Shown: one piece after another, positions 43,828-55,864 of the stretch
Layout of the letters: each line of letters opens with the position of its first letter
Numbering within the stretch: position 1 is the first letter of the stretch
DNA from: Isoetes taiwanensis
Lineage: Eukaryota > Streptophyta > Lycopodiopsida > Isoetales > Isoetaceae
Direction of reading: 5' to 3'
Assembly (NCBI GenBank): GCA_021234155.1
Contig: JAJEKV010000224.1
Coordinates: 434,001 to 498,000 of the forward strand
DNA: 64,000 bases
Notes under the pieces: generated by a model
The model's database searches: none
What the model was told of the DNA's origin: nothing
What the model saw: the letters and a program-made list of their open reading frames with translations, nothing else
Position numbers and translations under genes: made by a program

Positions 43828-45375
43828 ATGATCAATCATCCTGTATCCATTATCATCAGACATTATTTAAGCAAATGCCTATCATATGGATGGAGAAAGT
43901 TAAATCTGATTTTGCCCCATTCGATTCATTTCCCCTTCACTGTTCCTAACTCTGTCCCTGGTCTTATAAAGAAATGGATTAGAGCTTGGAACCTAGTCAG
44001 AGATATGTTTACTTGGAAAGAGGGCCTATCCATGGATCAATCCATCTTCTGGAACCCGGGGCTCCTAAACAATGACTCTTATTTATGCTTAGCCTGTCAC
44101 TTCCCGGAGCAGGCGAGGTTATGGGGAAGTAAAGGTATTATTTTCATCAGAGATATGTTTAATGACCAAGGGATTATCCCTTTTCAATACTCTGTTCTAG
44201 CTGGTGAAGGGATGGATACCGAGACTCTATACAACAATATACATCAAGTGCTCTCTCAAGGGAGATGGACTGATGATGATGATCAGAACTAGACTCATAA
44301 TGGAAATACTGGCTTCAAAGTTAAATCAGCACAAGTATCCGATGAGAGGTCAAAGGCTCTCAATCCATACCAAATGGCAAACTGAGGAGGACAGGTGCAC
44401 AAGGAATCTAAAGTTCATGTGGTCGAGCCCGATCCCTCCTAAGGTGAAATCCTTCATGTGGCAGCTTTGGCACAGAGCTTTAGCCACTAATCACAAAAGG
44501 CACAAGATCCAAATGTCGATTCGGATGCTGCCCCGGATGCCTTAATTCGAGGGGAGGATGAGGAGCACTTGTTTAAATCATGCCGGCAGTGGAATGGATC
44601 CCGAGTTAGCCTCCACCATCTTTGGTTCACGATCTTAATTCTCTTGACCCGATAGAGTTTTTCTACCGAATAACCCCAACGATTGGAGGATCTACATCCT
44701 TACGTTGGCGAATTTGGAAGGAAGAAACAATTTCATATTCAAGCGCTGATATTACTCATCCCGAGGATATCATCAAGCGGGCAAGAATATATGACATTAA
44801 ATGGATTCTCACTTCTTTGCATAGAACTAAACATGAGTCTGACATCTTTGTCTCTGATTTTACAGGGATTATCTTTGTGTTGGTGCGCAAGCTCAAATGG
44901 AAAAAGATCGACCCAGTGGCAAATCAACAATGGATCAAGGTGTTTGGTCCTCCGAACATATCTGGCCATGATTTAACCCTATCTCTGCAACTGTATTCTT
45001 TGCGGACCGAATTACAATGCAAGAAGAGGAATGCTCTGTGAGGCGAAAGATAGTAAAGGCCGTTTTAATATGGCCAAAGCTGAATCCTGCATGTGTCCAT
45101 TCTGTTTACTCTGTTATTATGGTCGTGAGGCGTAGGGGAGGCCTACCAACACTAATCTCAGATCACACTTCTAGATCACAACAGGCTTTATATTTGGTAC
45201 AGGAGCTATATTCTAGCTCATACTCTATCTTATCTTGGCTACTACTACTATTTTCCAACAGCACTCTTTACTGTTCTATTAGGGTTATACTTCCCTTCAA
45301 AAAGTACCACTTTTTGTTAACTTATACTTTATAATTAATACATAAATACGCCTTCAGTAAAAAAAAAAAAAACAA
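43828..45375 (+). mobile_element. L1-type LINE, ORF2 C-terminal remnant with poly(A) end
   Basis: The frame 43828-44292 carries DMFTWKEGLSMDQSIFWNPG and related post-RT text. After a frameshift, 44400-44600 reads a zf-RVT-like domain (FMWSSPIPPKVKSFMWQLWH..ALATNHKRHKI, then EDEEHLFKSCRQWNG). A third frame (44622-45041) continues the C-terminus. The element ends in an A-run (45359-45372). It is 5'-truncated, broken by at least two frameshifts, AT-rich and distinct from the GC-rich LINE family. No target duplication was recognised. Confidence 0.65.
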
Positions 45376-45820
45376 AAAGGTAAATTAACGTGCAAGGTTA
45401 TACTACAGAGATTAGAAACGAGAATGCGAAAATATATATATACATCTAACAATCATAAGAGAGTGCAACTATAAGATGGCAGAATGTAGTCTAGCAAATA
45501 TGAGAATACAAAACAATCAAAGGCATGCAGTTCAAATTACACAGTAAGGATGTTGTAAAGAACATTATTCTAATCCCTAATTTAAAGGTCAATTTGGTTA
45601 AAGCCGCTAAAAATATATGCCTCAAGTTACAGCCCCATCTATTATGGCCTGTCCCAAAATTATACAGGCTAAACCAGGGGCTATTCCTATGAAGAATATT
45701 TTACCTTAGATGTGGAGACAAAGCATGTCTATTATGCATTGCACCTGTACATAATTGTAGCATAAAATTTCGTATAAAAGCATACCAATAGATTTGGTCA
45801 AAGGCAAGTTTACCTCGATT
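45376..45820. other. AT-rich spacer
   Basis: Nothing recognised between the L1 poly(A) end and the next LINE fragment. Confidence 0.35.
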
Positions 45821-45824
45821 CAAT

Positions 45825-46592
45825 TATTGTCCTTGTGTCGGATGGAGCGATGCGGGGAGCCGGATGCGCGTCTTGGTGGACACAACGGTGATCGTGATAG
45901 CTTTGGAGTACCTAGGACGCTTGTTTCCTTGGCAAGCTCACGGGACCCCGGCTCTAAGCCTGGTCAAAGCGGCCCATTACAAAGGAGCACATCACCCCGT
46001 GTTAGCGGGGCCCCGTAGCTCTACTGCGTTCCCCTACCGCCCCTGAAAAAGCGGACTCATTGCCTCCATTCATACGGTGCCCACCATCTTCGCATCGAGA
46101 GGCAGGCAGGTGGATTGGGGAGCCGCCAGACCAGACTCTGTCGGTCTTTGTCAAACGGGTGCCATTGAGGATGAGTCTCACACTTTCCGAGTTGCCCAAC
46201 GTTGGTCCAGATCCGGGCGGATACACTCCCTTAATGCGGCCGGACTGCGCCCTTACATTTCCGATGAACACACCGAAGACGCGTGCCACGGGTCGCGTAC
46301 ATTCTGGGAGGTCTTGGACTGCGAGGGTCAACTTTGCCCCGGCCTTTGGCCGCTTTCGGCGATTAGGCACTACGGGTCGCGCATGCATCAGTATATATTT
46401 GGGTGTTTTACGCATTTTATATGTTAGATGATTTGTCGGCCGATTGTGATTCTTTGCCCGGGTTTTCCCTCGAAACCGCCGGGTGAGGGGGTTTTAATCC
46501 GGCGAGAATCCTTCTTTGTTTTTTGTATTGGGTCCCATAGACCAGATTGGTCTCCGTGGACGATAAAAGTACCTTCCTTCCTTCCTCATGGA
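45825..46592 (+). mobile_element. GC-rich LINE 3' fragment, (CCTT)n tail
   Basis: The plus strand reads LGRLFPWQAHGTPAL, then HYKGAHHPVLAGP, then ASIHTVPTIFASRGRQVDWG, then CQTGAIEDESH, the same C-terminal order as 21265-21714. The 3' UTR hairpin (46462-46500), the ..GTGGACGATAAAA end block and a CCTT tail (46567-46585) follow. It is 5'-truncated at about 45825. Frames shift several times. Confidence 0.75.
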
Positions 46593-46599
46593 CTCCAAA

Positions 46600-47590
46600 C
46601 AAAAGAAGGAAGATGTTAGCTCAGACAGCAAATAAATAACCTATCATTCAAACTCTGCCACAACATTAGAATTGCACCTTCTAACACCAGATTTGTTCAA
46701 GATCAAAATTTTGAATCCTCTTAAACTACCATCTCCTAGCCAAATTGTAAGCAATTAATGCAAAATTGGAAAATGGCTAAAAGTAGGGCACGAAGAACCT
46801 CGTTGTACAAATGCTTACATGTTTCATTCGGTTGTGGATAGAAACTCATATGAGGAAAACTAACCTATTGTTATATACACATAAGTCTTTGCACTAACCA
46901 ACTTAAAGCTAGGGAATCAGAAAATACAAAGATGTACAGAGCAAGCAAATAGAAAATGTCACGGAGACAATCCAAATAGAAGATTAGCTATTACATTCAA
47001 TTGTTATCTTCAATTGCAGTGACAATCCAGTTTGCTATAGAAGTTGACATCAAAACATCCATCAATGAACCACAGGTATGGAATAAACACATACCACATA
47101 GACAGTTGCTAGGATGTGAATCAAGAAAAAACATATTATAAAAGAAATACATTATGAGAGACATACAACATATTGTTGTAAACTTCTTGTCTGCAAAGCA
47201 TGAAACCATATTCAGAAGGGGTAAAGCGACAGTGCTGGCACAATTTTAGTGCTTAATGGATGGTGATTCAAGCATAAAGCACATATTTTGTGGAAGCAAA
47301 GATTGACTTCATTTGCTTCTCATTGAAGTGCATTCTCCCACTTCAGAAAATAATGCAGCCCTTCATTTGCACAAGTCGGTAGGTCTATGATGAAGCAACC
47401 ATGTAGGTCTATGGACGAAGCAAACCTAAATGAAAAATAGTGTGTACAACAAAAGATTTTGCTCAAGTCAGATTGGTCCGTGGATGAAGCGATACACGAA
47501 TAAGAAAGCGCAAAGCGAGAATCAATCAATAACGTTTCTTGGTCATAAATCAGCTATAATAAAGTAAGTCTATTGTCTGGCAATTTCTCT
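46600..47590. other. AT-rich intergenic DNA
   Basis: No gene or element recognised. Open frames are short and composition-driven. Confidence 0.35.
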
Positions 47591-47597
47591 TTCAAAA

Positions 47598-47760
47598 ATG
47601 TGGATCGATCTGAGAGTCCAGCATATCGCTGCTACCATTCCAGGTCAAGGTCACCTAAATCCGATGCTCCATCTTGTGCGAAGCTCTTAAATACTTTTTG
47701 GATTTACTATAACTGTTGCAAATAAAAAGCCCTTTCTTCTACGGTTGTCCTGTTTGTTGA
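47598..47760 (+). pseudogene. UDP-glycosyltransferase N-terminal relic
   Basis: The ATG at 47598 opens a 34-codon frame containing QHIAATIPGQGHLNPMLHLV. This matches the hallmark N-terminus of plant UDP-sugar glycosyltransferases (HVxxVPxPxQGHxxPMLxLAKLL). A frameshift near 47690 is followed by FGFTITVANKKP in another frame, the expected next segment (GFxITFVNT). No C-terminal PSPG box is found in the window, so this is a 5' fragment. Confidence 0.6.
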
Positions 47761-47904
47761 TATAACGGAAGTAACATTGCTTGCTTGCACTGTTTATCAA
47801 CTCCCAAAAAGGTCACACCGCCATACATCTCTCGCTGCGCCAAATGCATGAAACGACTCTGCTCAATAACAGGGCCAGAAAGCTAAAATTTAAACTTGTT
47901 AAAG

Positions 47905-47975
47905 AATAGAGGCAGCGTCTTGCAAAGGGGGAGAGGGAATGTCGCATGCATCTGCACATGCGGCATTCCTCACAA
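47905..47975. repeat. Hairpin module, copy A
   Basis: GGAATGTCGCATG (47936-47948) pairs with CATGCGGCATTCC (47957-47969), 12 of 13, with an 8-nt loop. The left context tcttgcaaaggggg resembles that of the hairpin at 49557-49592. Confidence 0.5.
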
Positions 47976-47979
47976 AACG

Positions 47980-49500
47980 CAAAACCTTCCCTTTTTAATA
48001 AAGAAGATACTGGATTATCTAAGCAGAGAGAGAGAAAAAATTAAAATATAGCATGCGTTTCTTCTACTTAAACCTGTCTTCAACAACAACTCAACGAATT
48101 CTTCATAACAGAATATAGGGTTGATTAATACGAATAACTCGACCAAATTAATACCTTCCATCATATGCAAAATGGATGAGCATCATATTTCTAACCTCAT
48201 ATGAGTGCAATTCTCATGAGAATATGTAGGCGAACATGGTGGCACTGAGGATCGCCAAGAAACCAAAGTCAGTAAAACTAATCACCGAGATCAATTCTAG
48301 AAATGCATCCATTTTAAAATATTTATTACTATCACCTCACATGCACATGCATATGCAAAAAAAAAAAAATAGAGCTTTGTTTTATAAGTTATGGCCAGCT
48401 TCCTAACTGGCTGTAAAACTATGACAACAGACGTAATGTCCTTGATTAAATACATTTTATCATAAGTACTACCAAAAATATGAACCTACCGTGAAGGACT
48501 TCTTTCTTTAAGTCTTCCAATGATTCTCTTACACAATAAGCGGGGCTTGCTTTTTTGGGACCACGTAAAAGCGCAAAAAAAAAACATGTTTCGTTTAACT
48601 TCCAGACAGAGAATAACTCTAAACTTTGCCATGGACAATATCAACAACATCAAACAACTCAACCCATAAGTAAGTAAAAAAATTGAAAAGCAAGCTAAAA
48701 TTTGAAAATAGTCTTAGAAACCAAGATTTGAAAGGAAATGAACCAATTTGCTCCTCCAGAAATTTTTGCTGAAGTCCAATGCATTTGCCAAGAGTTTAAT
48801 GCCATTGAAGGAAATGTCTCCTTGATCATGAACAATGTTATAATTTTGAAAAACATAGTTGCAAAATCAGATGCATAGGGTAAGCTGGACAAACTAAAGT
48901 TTGCTATTGGCTTATGCATGCCCGTGATTCAAAATACTTATGCGTATATTTGATTTGAGATAGATTTTGTAGAAAGTGTTGTAGATGCAAGCAAGCAAAT
49001 AAGAGCGCAAAGACACCACGAACACGGCAACTAATTAGAAGCTTCTAAAGAGCTTGTGGGTAGCACAAAATGTAGAACTGGAACTCTGAAAAGGCATCCG
49101 ATGGCAATACCAAGAAACAAATTGAAATCTACGAACGTCAAAGCCTTGAAGATGGATTCGAATGGCCTCCTAGGATCCGTGCATTTTGTTCTTAACCAAA
49201 TCGAGATGCAAAATCAGTAAATGCGTCTGCCATAATCGAGGGTGCAGCGGAAAACATCCGGGCACCAATGCTCTTGCGTAACCAAAAAATCGGTTGTTGC
49301 ATGCAATATTCATGAGGAAGGTCTCTAGAATCAAAGGTCTATTTGCAAAAGCTTTAGAAGATAGGGAGTTCCGAATTGAAGCTTTTGTGTCCGACCTCGG
49401 CATCCGAGGAAGGAAGAAAAGGACGAATTAGTCTGAATGCCAAAAATCGTAGAAGGAGGGAGTGAAAAGAAGAAGATTTACATGGGTGCTCTGCGGATTT
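47980..49500. other. AT-rich intergenic DNA
   Basis: No gene recognised. A-runs at 48357-48369 and 48579-48587. Confidence 0.35.
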
Positions 49501-49514
49501 AAACATGCAATCAA

Positions 49515-49610
49515 TGCCGTCGGCAAGCGTCTCGCAAGGGGGAACGCAAGAATGAAGGGAACGCTGCATGCGGCGTAAGATGCGGCGTTCCCTGGCACGG
49601 AACCCAAAGC
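49515..49610. repeat. Hairpin module, copy B
   Basis: GGGAACGCTGCAT (49557-49569) pairs with ATGCGGCGTTCCC (49580-49592), 12 of 13, with a 10-nt loop. The preceding phrase tctcgcaagggggaacgc parallels copy A at 47919-47940. The two are probably diverged copies of one small palindromic element 1.6 kb apart. Confidence 0.5.
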
Positions 49611-50456
49611 CATCCAAAAATAAAAAAGAAGATATCCAAGCTATAGTAGCTACATACATATTCTGTGGGCATGTATACACACATCCTTTATGCACTTACC
49701 TATTATGCCGATAGTAAATGCGTGTTTATTTTGAATGTCTACGAAAATTGATAGCTGTTTAGAATTAAAAAGAAAGAAAATGTCAATAACTATAAGACGA
49801 CCCTAAACCCTTCATAGATGTAAGCAATTTAATTGTGGTGGAAGCAATATTCTTAAAATAATCTTACATTGACATTTGTAGGAAGTTCTTGTAGACACAT
49901 CTCTTAAAAGGTAATGGTTCATATAGTTCGACCTTCAAAAATTGGATAACAATAAGTATGAAACCATTGAAAGATATCTAAAGGCGCTTGAGAAGAAAAA
50001 AGAAAGGAAGGATGGTTGACACTCACACTAATCATCTATGGTCCATCGAATATAAGGTTAGAAAATTTCTAAATATATAACCATTCATCTATAGTCCATT
50101 GAATACTCATGCCTTGTAAATGAGATGGAGATTCAGAGAAATGAAAATTATTCAAAGTCTTAGAATACCTTCACAATACCTCTAATTATTCTCGGAATTC
50201 TTTTTCAATCCATTCTTTAAGAATATCTCCTCAAATAGGTGGTCTTGGATTACCTGACAGTGGGTGTAACACCTTTCTCACGTCTTGTTGTTTTCTTGAA
50301 TAAATAAAATGACCTTAGTATGTTGAAAAGCTAATGGAAAAGCCATAGTCTAGGATGATGGTTGTACCTTGCTTGAAGATGCTTGCCTCTGCTAGACACA
50401 TATATGATCATGAAGGATGGCATACAACGAACTTGGACTCTACTTCTTCAAAAGCA
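49611..50456. other. AT-rich intergenic DNA
   Basis: Nothing recognised. Confidence 0.35.
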
Positions 50457-50747
50457 TTATCCTAATCGAGGCACATCAAGTTCAGCTTGTAGTTGACCAG
50501 CTTGTAGTCGTACCTGTACAAATGGGTTAAAATTTGTATGAAAATTGGCTCCAGCATATACATAATATACAAAGGCACTCTTCACAACAGATCCATCATG
50601 CCCGATCTTTTCCAACTCTGGGTTGTAGGGGACTGTTAAGTTCTCAGGCACACCTACCATCTTGTGCATCATAGGAGCAATTGTTGATTTCTGAAGCTGA
50701 TTTTTCGTTACTTTCTTCCCTTTATCCGTATTTGAGCCGCTCCTCAT
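50457..50747 (-). CDS. Unknown small open frame, possibly an exon
   Basis: A 96-codon frame with protein-like text (MMHKMVGVPENLTVPYNPEL, then KIGHDGSVVKSAFVYYVYAG). Another frame on the same strand just upstream (50922-50722) also looks moderately protein-like. I recognise neither. They could be exons of one gene or the end of the broken gene at 52370-55327, but a LINE fragment lies in between. Coding status is uncertain. Confidence 0.25.
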   Translation of the reverse strand: MRSGSNTDKGKKVTKNQLQKSTIAPMMHKMVGVPENLTVPYNPELEKIGHDGSVVKSAFVYYVYAGANFHTNFNPFVQVRLQAGQLQAELDVPRLG

Positions 50748-51539
50748 GACAGATACGAAGTGTATGCTGTAAAAAAGCTGGAAATCTAGAAATATAGATG
50801 ATAAAATGAATCGTCACTGGTGCACCTAGATCCAAAAACTTGAATTGTGAGCAATCGAATCCAAATATTACTTGTGCTCGTCTTTCTTGGAACATGCCCT
50901 GAGTCAGAAGAACTATGGGCACTTACTGTTTGAATTCACTTGCTAGATTCTACCTTGTTTCTTATGTTGTTCTTATTATATTCGATTTTTGGCGGACAGA
51001 CTCTCACTTTGCAACAATGACGTAGAACTTGAAGTTTTTTGAGTTTTTTAATGATGTTTTTTGAATGTTTTTTTTTTTTTTAAATGAGTTGTGGCAGAGG
51101 GTCATAAGAGGAAATTAGGTGCAGGCATGCTAAGAGTAGATAGGCTAGTTTTGTATTATTTTGGCACGCATCCCAAGAAGCCAATTTTGGGGGTCTAAAT
51201 TTAGCCAAATTCAATTTTTTCAAATCCCATTACATTTTCGAAAAAGGAAATTTGTATTATAAGAATTTTTTGTTTTTGGGAAAAAAAATGGCTATGGATG
51301 CTTGATTTGTCAACAAAGATGATGACTTGACAAGCAAAAGTGACATAGCAACATGAGGGTGGTGATGTGGCAAGAAAATAGCAAACAACTTAATTCCTAC
51401 TCAAAAACTTTTTGTGACATGGACATGATATGATAATGATGTGGAGGTGATATAATAGAAACTTTGACATGTATGCACAATGGTGCTTGGATTTTATAAT
51501 TTTTAGGCCAAGTTTTTTTTTTTTTTTTTCTAGAAATGT

Positions 51540-52105
51540 TATGTCGGCTATGGGAGGCAGATTTTGTTGCTTTAGCGATCTTTATCTTTGACGATGATTT
51601 GCAATGGACTAGCTTACGATTTTGCCGTCCTCTCGCCCGGCACACTTGCAGGCAAGGAGATCCAGGGAGGCGGAGTCCAGCGTGGTGGACTATATATTGG
51701 TGGCCGATCAAGACATGCATGTCGTTAAGCACTTTCAGTGGGGCGATGGTAGGGATGAGGCGGACTCAGACCACTGTCCTCTACCCTTGGTGGCTTGGCA
51801 GGTTGCTCCAACCACCTGTACAACACCTCCTCGCATGCCCCAGCTCCGATTGGACTATATGGATGCTCAGACTTACTCCCAAATGCTCATGAAGGATCTG
51901 GCAATCACAATGTTCTACATTGGAGCAACAAGCATGCAGGCTCATTGACATCCTCGGGGCTGCTGCAGAAAGGTGTTTTGAGAGAAGCTGCCCCCGATGA
52001 ACCTCGGGGGCCACGACCTTCCTATGTAACCAGTGGTTTGATGCTAAGTGCAAAGAACACAAACACTGGCTCTCCCAGGTCACAGACCCCGGTAGAACTT
52101 AAGCC
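51540..52105 (+). mobile_element. LINE endonuclease-region fragment
   Basis: The frame 51622-51948 reads ESSVVDYILVADQDMHVVKH, then FQWGDGRDEADSDHCPLPL, matching the C-terminal part of the GC-rich LINE endonuclease (VDYVLV...SDHLPLYL). After a frameshift, about 52015-52095 reads the post-endonuclease WFDAKCKEHKHWLSQVTDP segment. No 3' UTR or tail is present, so this is an internal fragment. It follows a T-run at 51514-51531. Confidence 0.65.
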
Positions 52106-52369
52106 TATACGTGTCCTCAACCATCATTCAATTAAATTGGGATTATGTCTTAATTTTGGGATAAATTTTATATTGCACTTTTTTAGTAACTTTGTTAAAT
52201 TCACTTTTTTAGTAACTTTGTTGCCCTTAGACTAGAATAGACGTTAACATATAATCACACACGGGAATATAAACTCACACCTTAACTTCAAATTACAAAA
52301 TCATATATCATGGAACTCAAGTAGTACACAACTTTTATTAAGCGTAGAAAAGATACATAGTAATTGTTT

Positions 52370-55327
52370 TCATTTTTCCACTAGCATCCCCAAGGATATG
52401 AGAACCTTATTCCTTACATCACGAGGTATTGTAACTCTCATTTGTTTTACTAGGAATAGTTTTTGGAGTCCACGAGTACAATCGGTTTCAATGTCTAGCC
52501 AAAGATCGGGATCACTTGGATTTCTCCTCCACCTCTTTGTCCAACAATCTGAATATCTTTCTTTATCGGTGACATTACTCAAGCTGATGTCTTGGACACC
52601 ACCATTCCCAGCGCACCTTATTGAAGTTAACATCACCTTCTTCTTTGCAAATATCGAGATAGTCCATCCCAACCACCTTTGGATAGGTCTCTAGATCTCT
52701 TTGGTTTTACTACTACAAATTGGTTGCACTCCCACGTCGATAGAAGGTTCATAAGAATCCATGCCTAGATATTTTGGCCTATCCTTCTTAGGACCAACAT
52801 AGTGTTTATCAGTTGAGGAGGAGCATATGCCTTCACAATGCTACTAATGGTACCATCATCTTCGTCGGCACCAGCTAATGTTTTCCACTTACTTTTAGGG
52901 AACCACCCTTCTTTCGGCTCTTGAGGAGGATGTGTCTACCTCATCCAACAAGTTGATCACCTTCTTCCAATAATCTATCAATTCCACGATTTGTGTCATG
53001 CGAATTAGTTTGCCAATGCTTGATGTAGTCATTGATGCCATCCTTAGTCAATCCCAATTGCTTGACTTCTTGGTTGGTTTTAGAGCTTTTGGTTGACGGG
53101 GAGGTATCATAGGCTTGCCATTTGCATCCCTGCGCCAAATTTCTGCCCCACCTCTCCACTTCTCCTCTGAAGGTCTCATTTTTCCATTGCATGATTGGAA
53201 TCCCTTCTCTCACCCAAAAGTGAATTGAAGAGGTCTAGAATGACCTTCCATGTCGAGAGCATAACCATCCACAAAACTCTTCCAATCGGGCACTTCTTCT
53301 ATGATAGATCCTATAGGAGATGGATTTGTACATCCATGAAATATTTCCAATAGCTTTGGGAAAGTTGGTAGCTGTCTTTGTCTCAATACATGACTATATT
53401 TTCCAAACAATGCATCCACATCCTCATGAGTATGTCAGGGCATTAGGAACCCCAAATTGACTCTTTCAAAAACACCCACGGTTTGTTAAGTAGGATAGGA
53501 AAGAAAACATCCACTGTTCTTATTTTGACCGGCACAATTATCTAGTTGCAAGAGGAACTTTGCGGGGCGGATCTCGGGGGTTTAGCACGAGATGTTGAAG
53601 CTCAACATGTTCATTAGGTCCATTCCTCCTAAATCTTGCCTTGCTAAACTTTTCAATACTATTAGGGGTTCCATCCAACAATGCACTATGTAGTGCACGG
53701 CTAGTGTAGGATCTGTAGGTGACCATTGTAACCCTTCTCATAGTTTCTTAAACACCTCATGATACTCCCAATGTGAAAATCTGGACCATCACTCCACAAC
53801 TCTAAACTGAAATGGCCATAATAGGTGCGGGGGCGCCCATGCAATATTGCCCCGATCATTGAAATGCAAAGGGTATGATCTTCCACATGACTTAGGAATG
53901 TACTTGAATTGTGGAAGACAAGTCTTTGTTGGTCCATTTTATCATGTATAATACATAGATAGTTATTAGGTTCCATTGCGGATAAGGTCCTCCACATCCA
54001 ATAAGTTGATCTACATGATAGTTGATCGTCATATGGTCCTTCATATGTTCCCTTATCTTTGCCCTTAGACTTGGTTGCACGGTCTTATCTAGTGTCTCCT
54101 TGACTTGGCACATAAATTGCACTTGGCAAAGTTGTTTGAAGTTGCTATGGTCACATGCTTGAAATGCCTATTCCATAGCCTACTAAAAGCTGAGGTTTTG
54201 GGATATAGAGGCCACTCCAAGTTCGAAGCAATGCATTTATTTCCTCTAATATGCTCTTACGGGTACAATGGGATGGCAATCTCTTTTCAACAATAACTCT
54301 ACCCTGTTCATCCTTCTTACTCTTATGTGGCATGTTTTACGCATTGAAATCCACATATCTTTCAAATATTTCCTTTGCGGCTATAGTTCTTGAGGTAGGC
54401 CTTACCGGGCCGGTGTTCCCATGCAATGCAATTTTACTACCATTTTCATGTCTCTTTTTGCGGTTATTGCCAAGAAGAGGTTGGAATTCCATGTATAGCC
54501 ATCCATGCTTTTGAACATATCCACTTTCCATTCAATGGGAATCTTTTCTTCTTTGATCTTTCATCACGAATTGCATAGCCAAATATGGTGTACATGAAAT
54601 TCCTCCTGCTATCACACTTATGTTCGATATGTAGCTCTTGCTACCACCATCTCTTCTATTGTGAACATTCTAATACTGGGAGGCCCAACAACATTCACTT
54701 CCTCTAACTTTTGCATCGGGGCTTGAGGAGAACAATCATAATCGACTTACATCTTTTGGTGGGATAATGTTTGAAAGTTGGAAGTGGCCTCTTGCTACCT
54801 TTGTGTAAACATTATTGACAATGGTTCTACATCTATAGGAAGCGTGTAGTTCCCCTCGGTTGAATCTTGTCCCTAGGCCATGCAACAATAGTTGGAACCT
54901 CTAGTTGCTTCACACAAGCTAGGCATTCTTGTTTGCTGAACCCTTTTCCTTCAATTGTCATATAATTTTGAGATTGCCACACCTAACTTTGTCCTCCCTA
55001 ATCTTTCATCATTCCTTTGCATTGATAGGATCTGCTAGAACAATAATCCCTTCTCCCCGCCTCTACATTTGCATGCATGCGGGATCTTGACCTTTTTGTT
55101 TTCAATCGACCCTAGTATAAAGTACAATTTCCTTTCTGTGGCATCATCCTTTTCATTTGAGGTCTTTTCCTTTCCTTTGCCATCATCTTTGTCATCTTCA
55201 TCCTTTTCATTTCTGGTCTTTTCCTTTCCTTTCCCATCATCTTTGTCATCTTCATTAGTTGGGGATTTTTCTTTGCCTTGATCACCATCATTGGGGGCCT
55301 TGGGGGATTTAGCATTTTGCATGCCAT
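52370..55327 (-). pseudogene. Broken gene of a large transposon-like protein family
   Basis: Reading down the minus strand, successive frames give: an acidic Lys/Asp repeat N-terminus (55327-55130), IPHACKCRGGEKG, LRTWSGLYIPKPQLL (about 54150-54250), MKDHMTINYHVDQLIGCGGP (about 53990-54050), IIHDKMDQQRLVF (about 53930), LSHVEDHTLCISMIGAILHG, YYGHFSLELWSDGPDFHIGS (about 53770-53830), GHSRPLQFTF then REGIPIMQWKNET (about 53165-53240), and a basic C-terminus to 52370. The order is coherent, so it was one protein of roughly 900 residues. The frame changes at least six times and includes in-frame stops. A DKMD motif followed by HFS phrases suggests an enzyme, perhaps a transposase-like nuclease, but I cannot name the family. 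An acceptor-like TTTTAG precedes the first ATG near 55333, so an upstream exon is possible. Confidence 0.5.
55150..55265 (-). repeat. 57-bp in-frame tandem repeat
   Basis: Two units of 19 codons (DDKDDGKGKEKT-R/S-NEKD) in the acidic/lysine-rich N-terminus of the broken gene. A partial third unit lies on the upstream side (GKEKSPTNEDDKDD). Confidence 0.7.
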
Positions 55328-55389
55328 TGACCTAAAATGAATAAAAACCTATAGTAAGTTAGCATATCAAATAACATCTCCCTAACATG

Positions 55390-55765
55390 TTCTTAAATGA
55401 AAGTTAACCTTAATAATAACCTTAATAACCTATAATAACTTAATCTATAATAATAATAAGTTAACCTATAATATATTAACTTATAATAACCTTTAATGTT
55501 GTAACCTTAAAAACAACTTTAAGGCTTTAGGTTAGCACTTTTAAGGTTAGAAGTTGTAAGGTTAAAACTTCTAACCTTCAATAAATATAACCTTAGCCTA
55601 AAACTTCTAAAACTTAAAACTTCTAAATTCAAATTCATAAACTTTTAAACTTATAACCTTATTTATGAACTTAAAAATATTAACCTTAACTAATAACCTT
55701 AACTTATAAACCTTAAAACTATTAACCTTAAATCTTATAACTTATATAACCCTTGCAATAAATGT
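55390..55765 (+). repeat. TAACCTTA-type low-complexity region
   Basis: Dozens of TTAACCTTA, AACCTTAA and CTTATAACCTTA phrases with irregular spacing. It is not a canonical telomere repeat. Confidence 0.7.
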
Positions 55766-55864
55766 TGGCGGTTATTATTATGGGTGATCTGAAATTTTAA
55801 AAGCGGTTATTATTTCGGTTTACAATCCCTTTCCCACTTTTCCGGCTTTTACGTCTCTCTTTGA

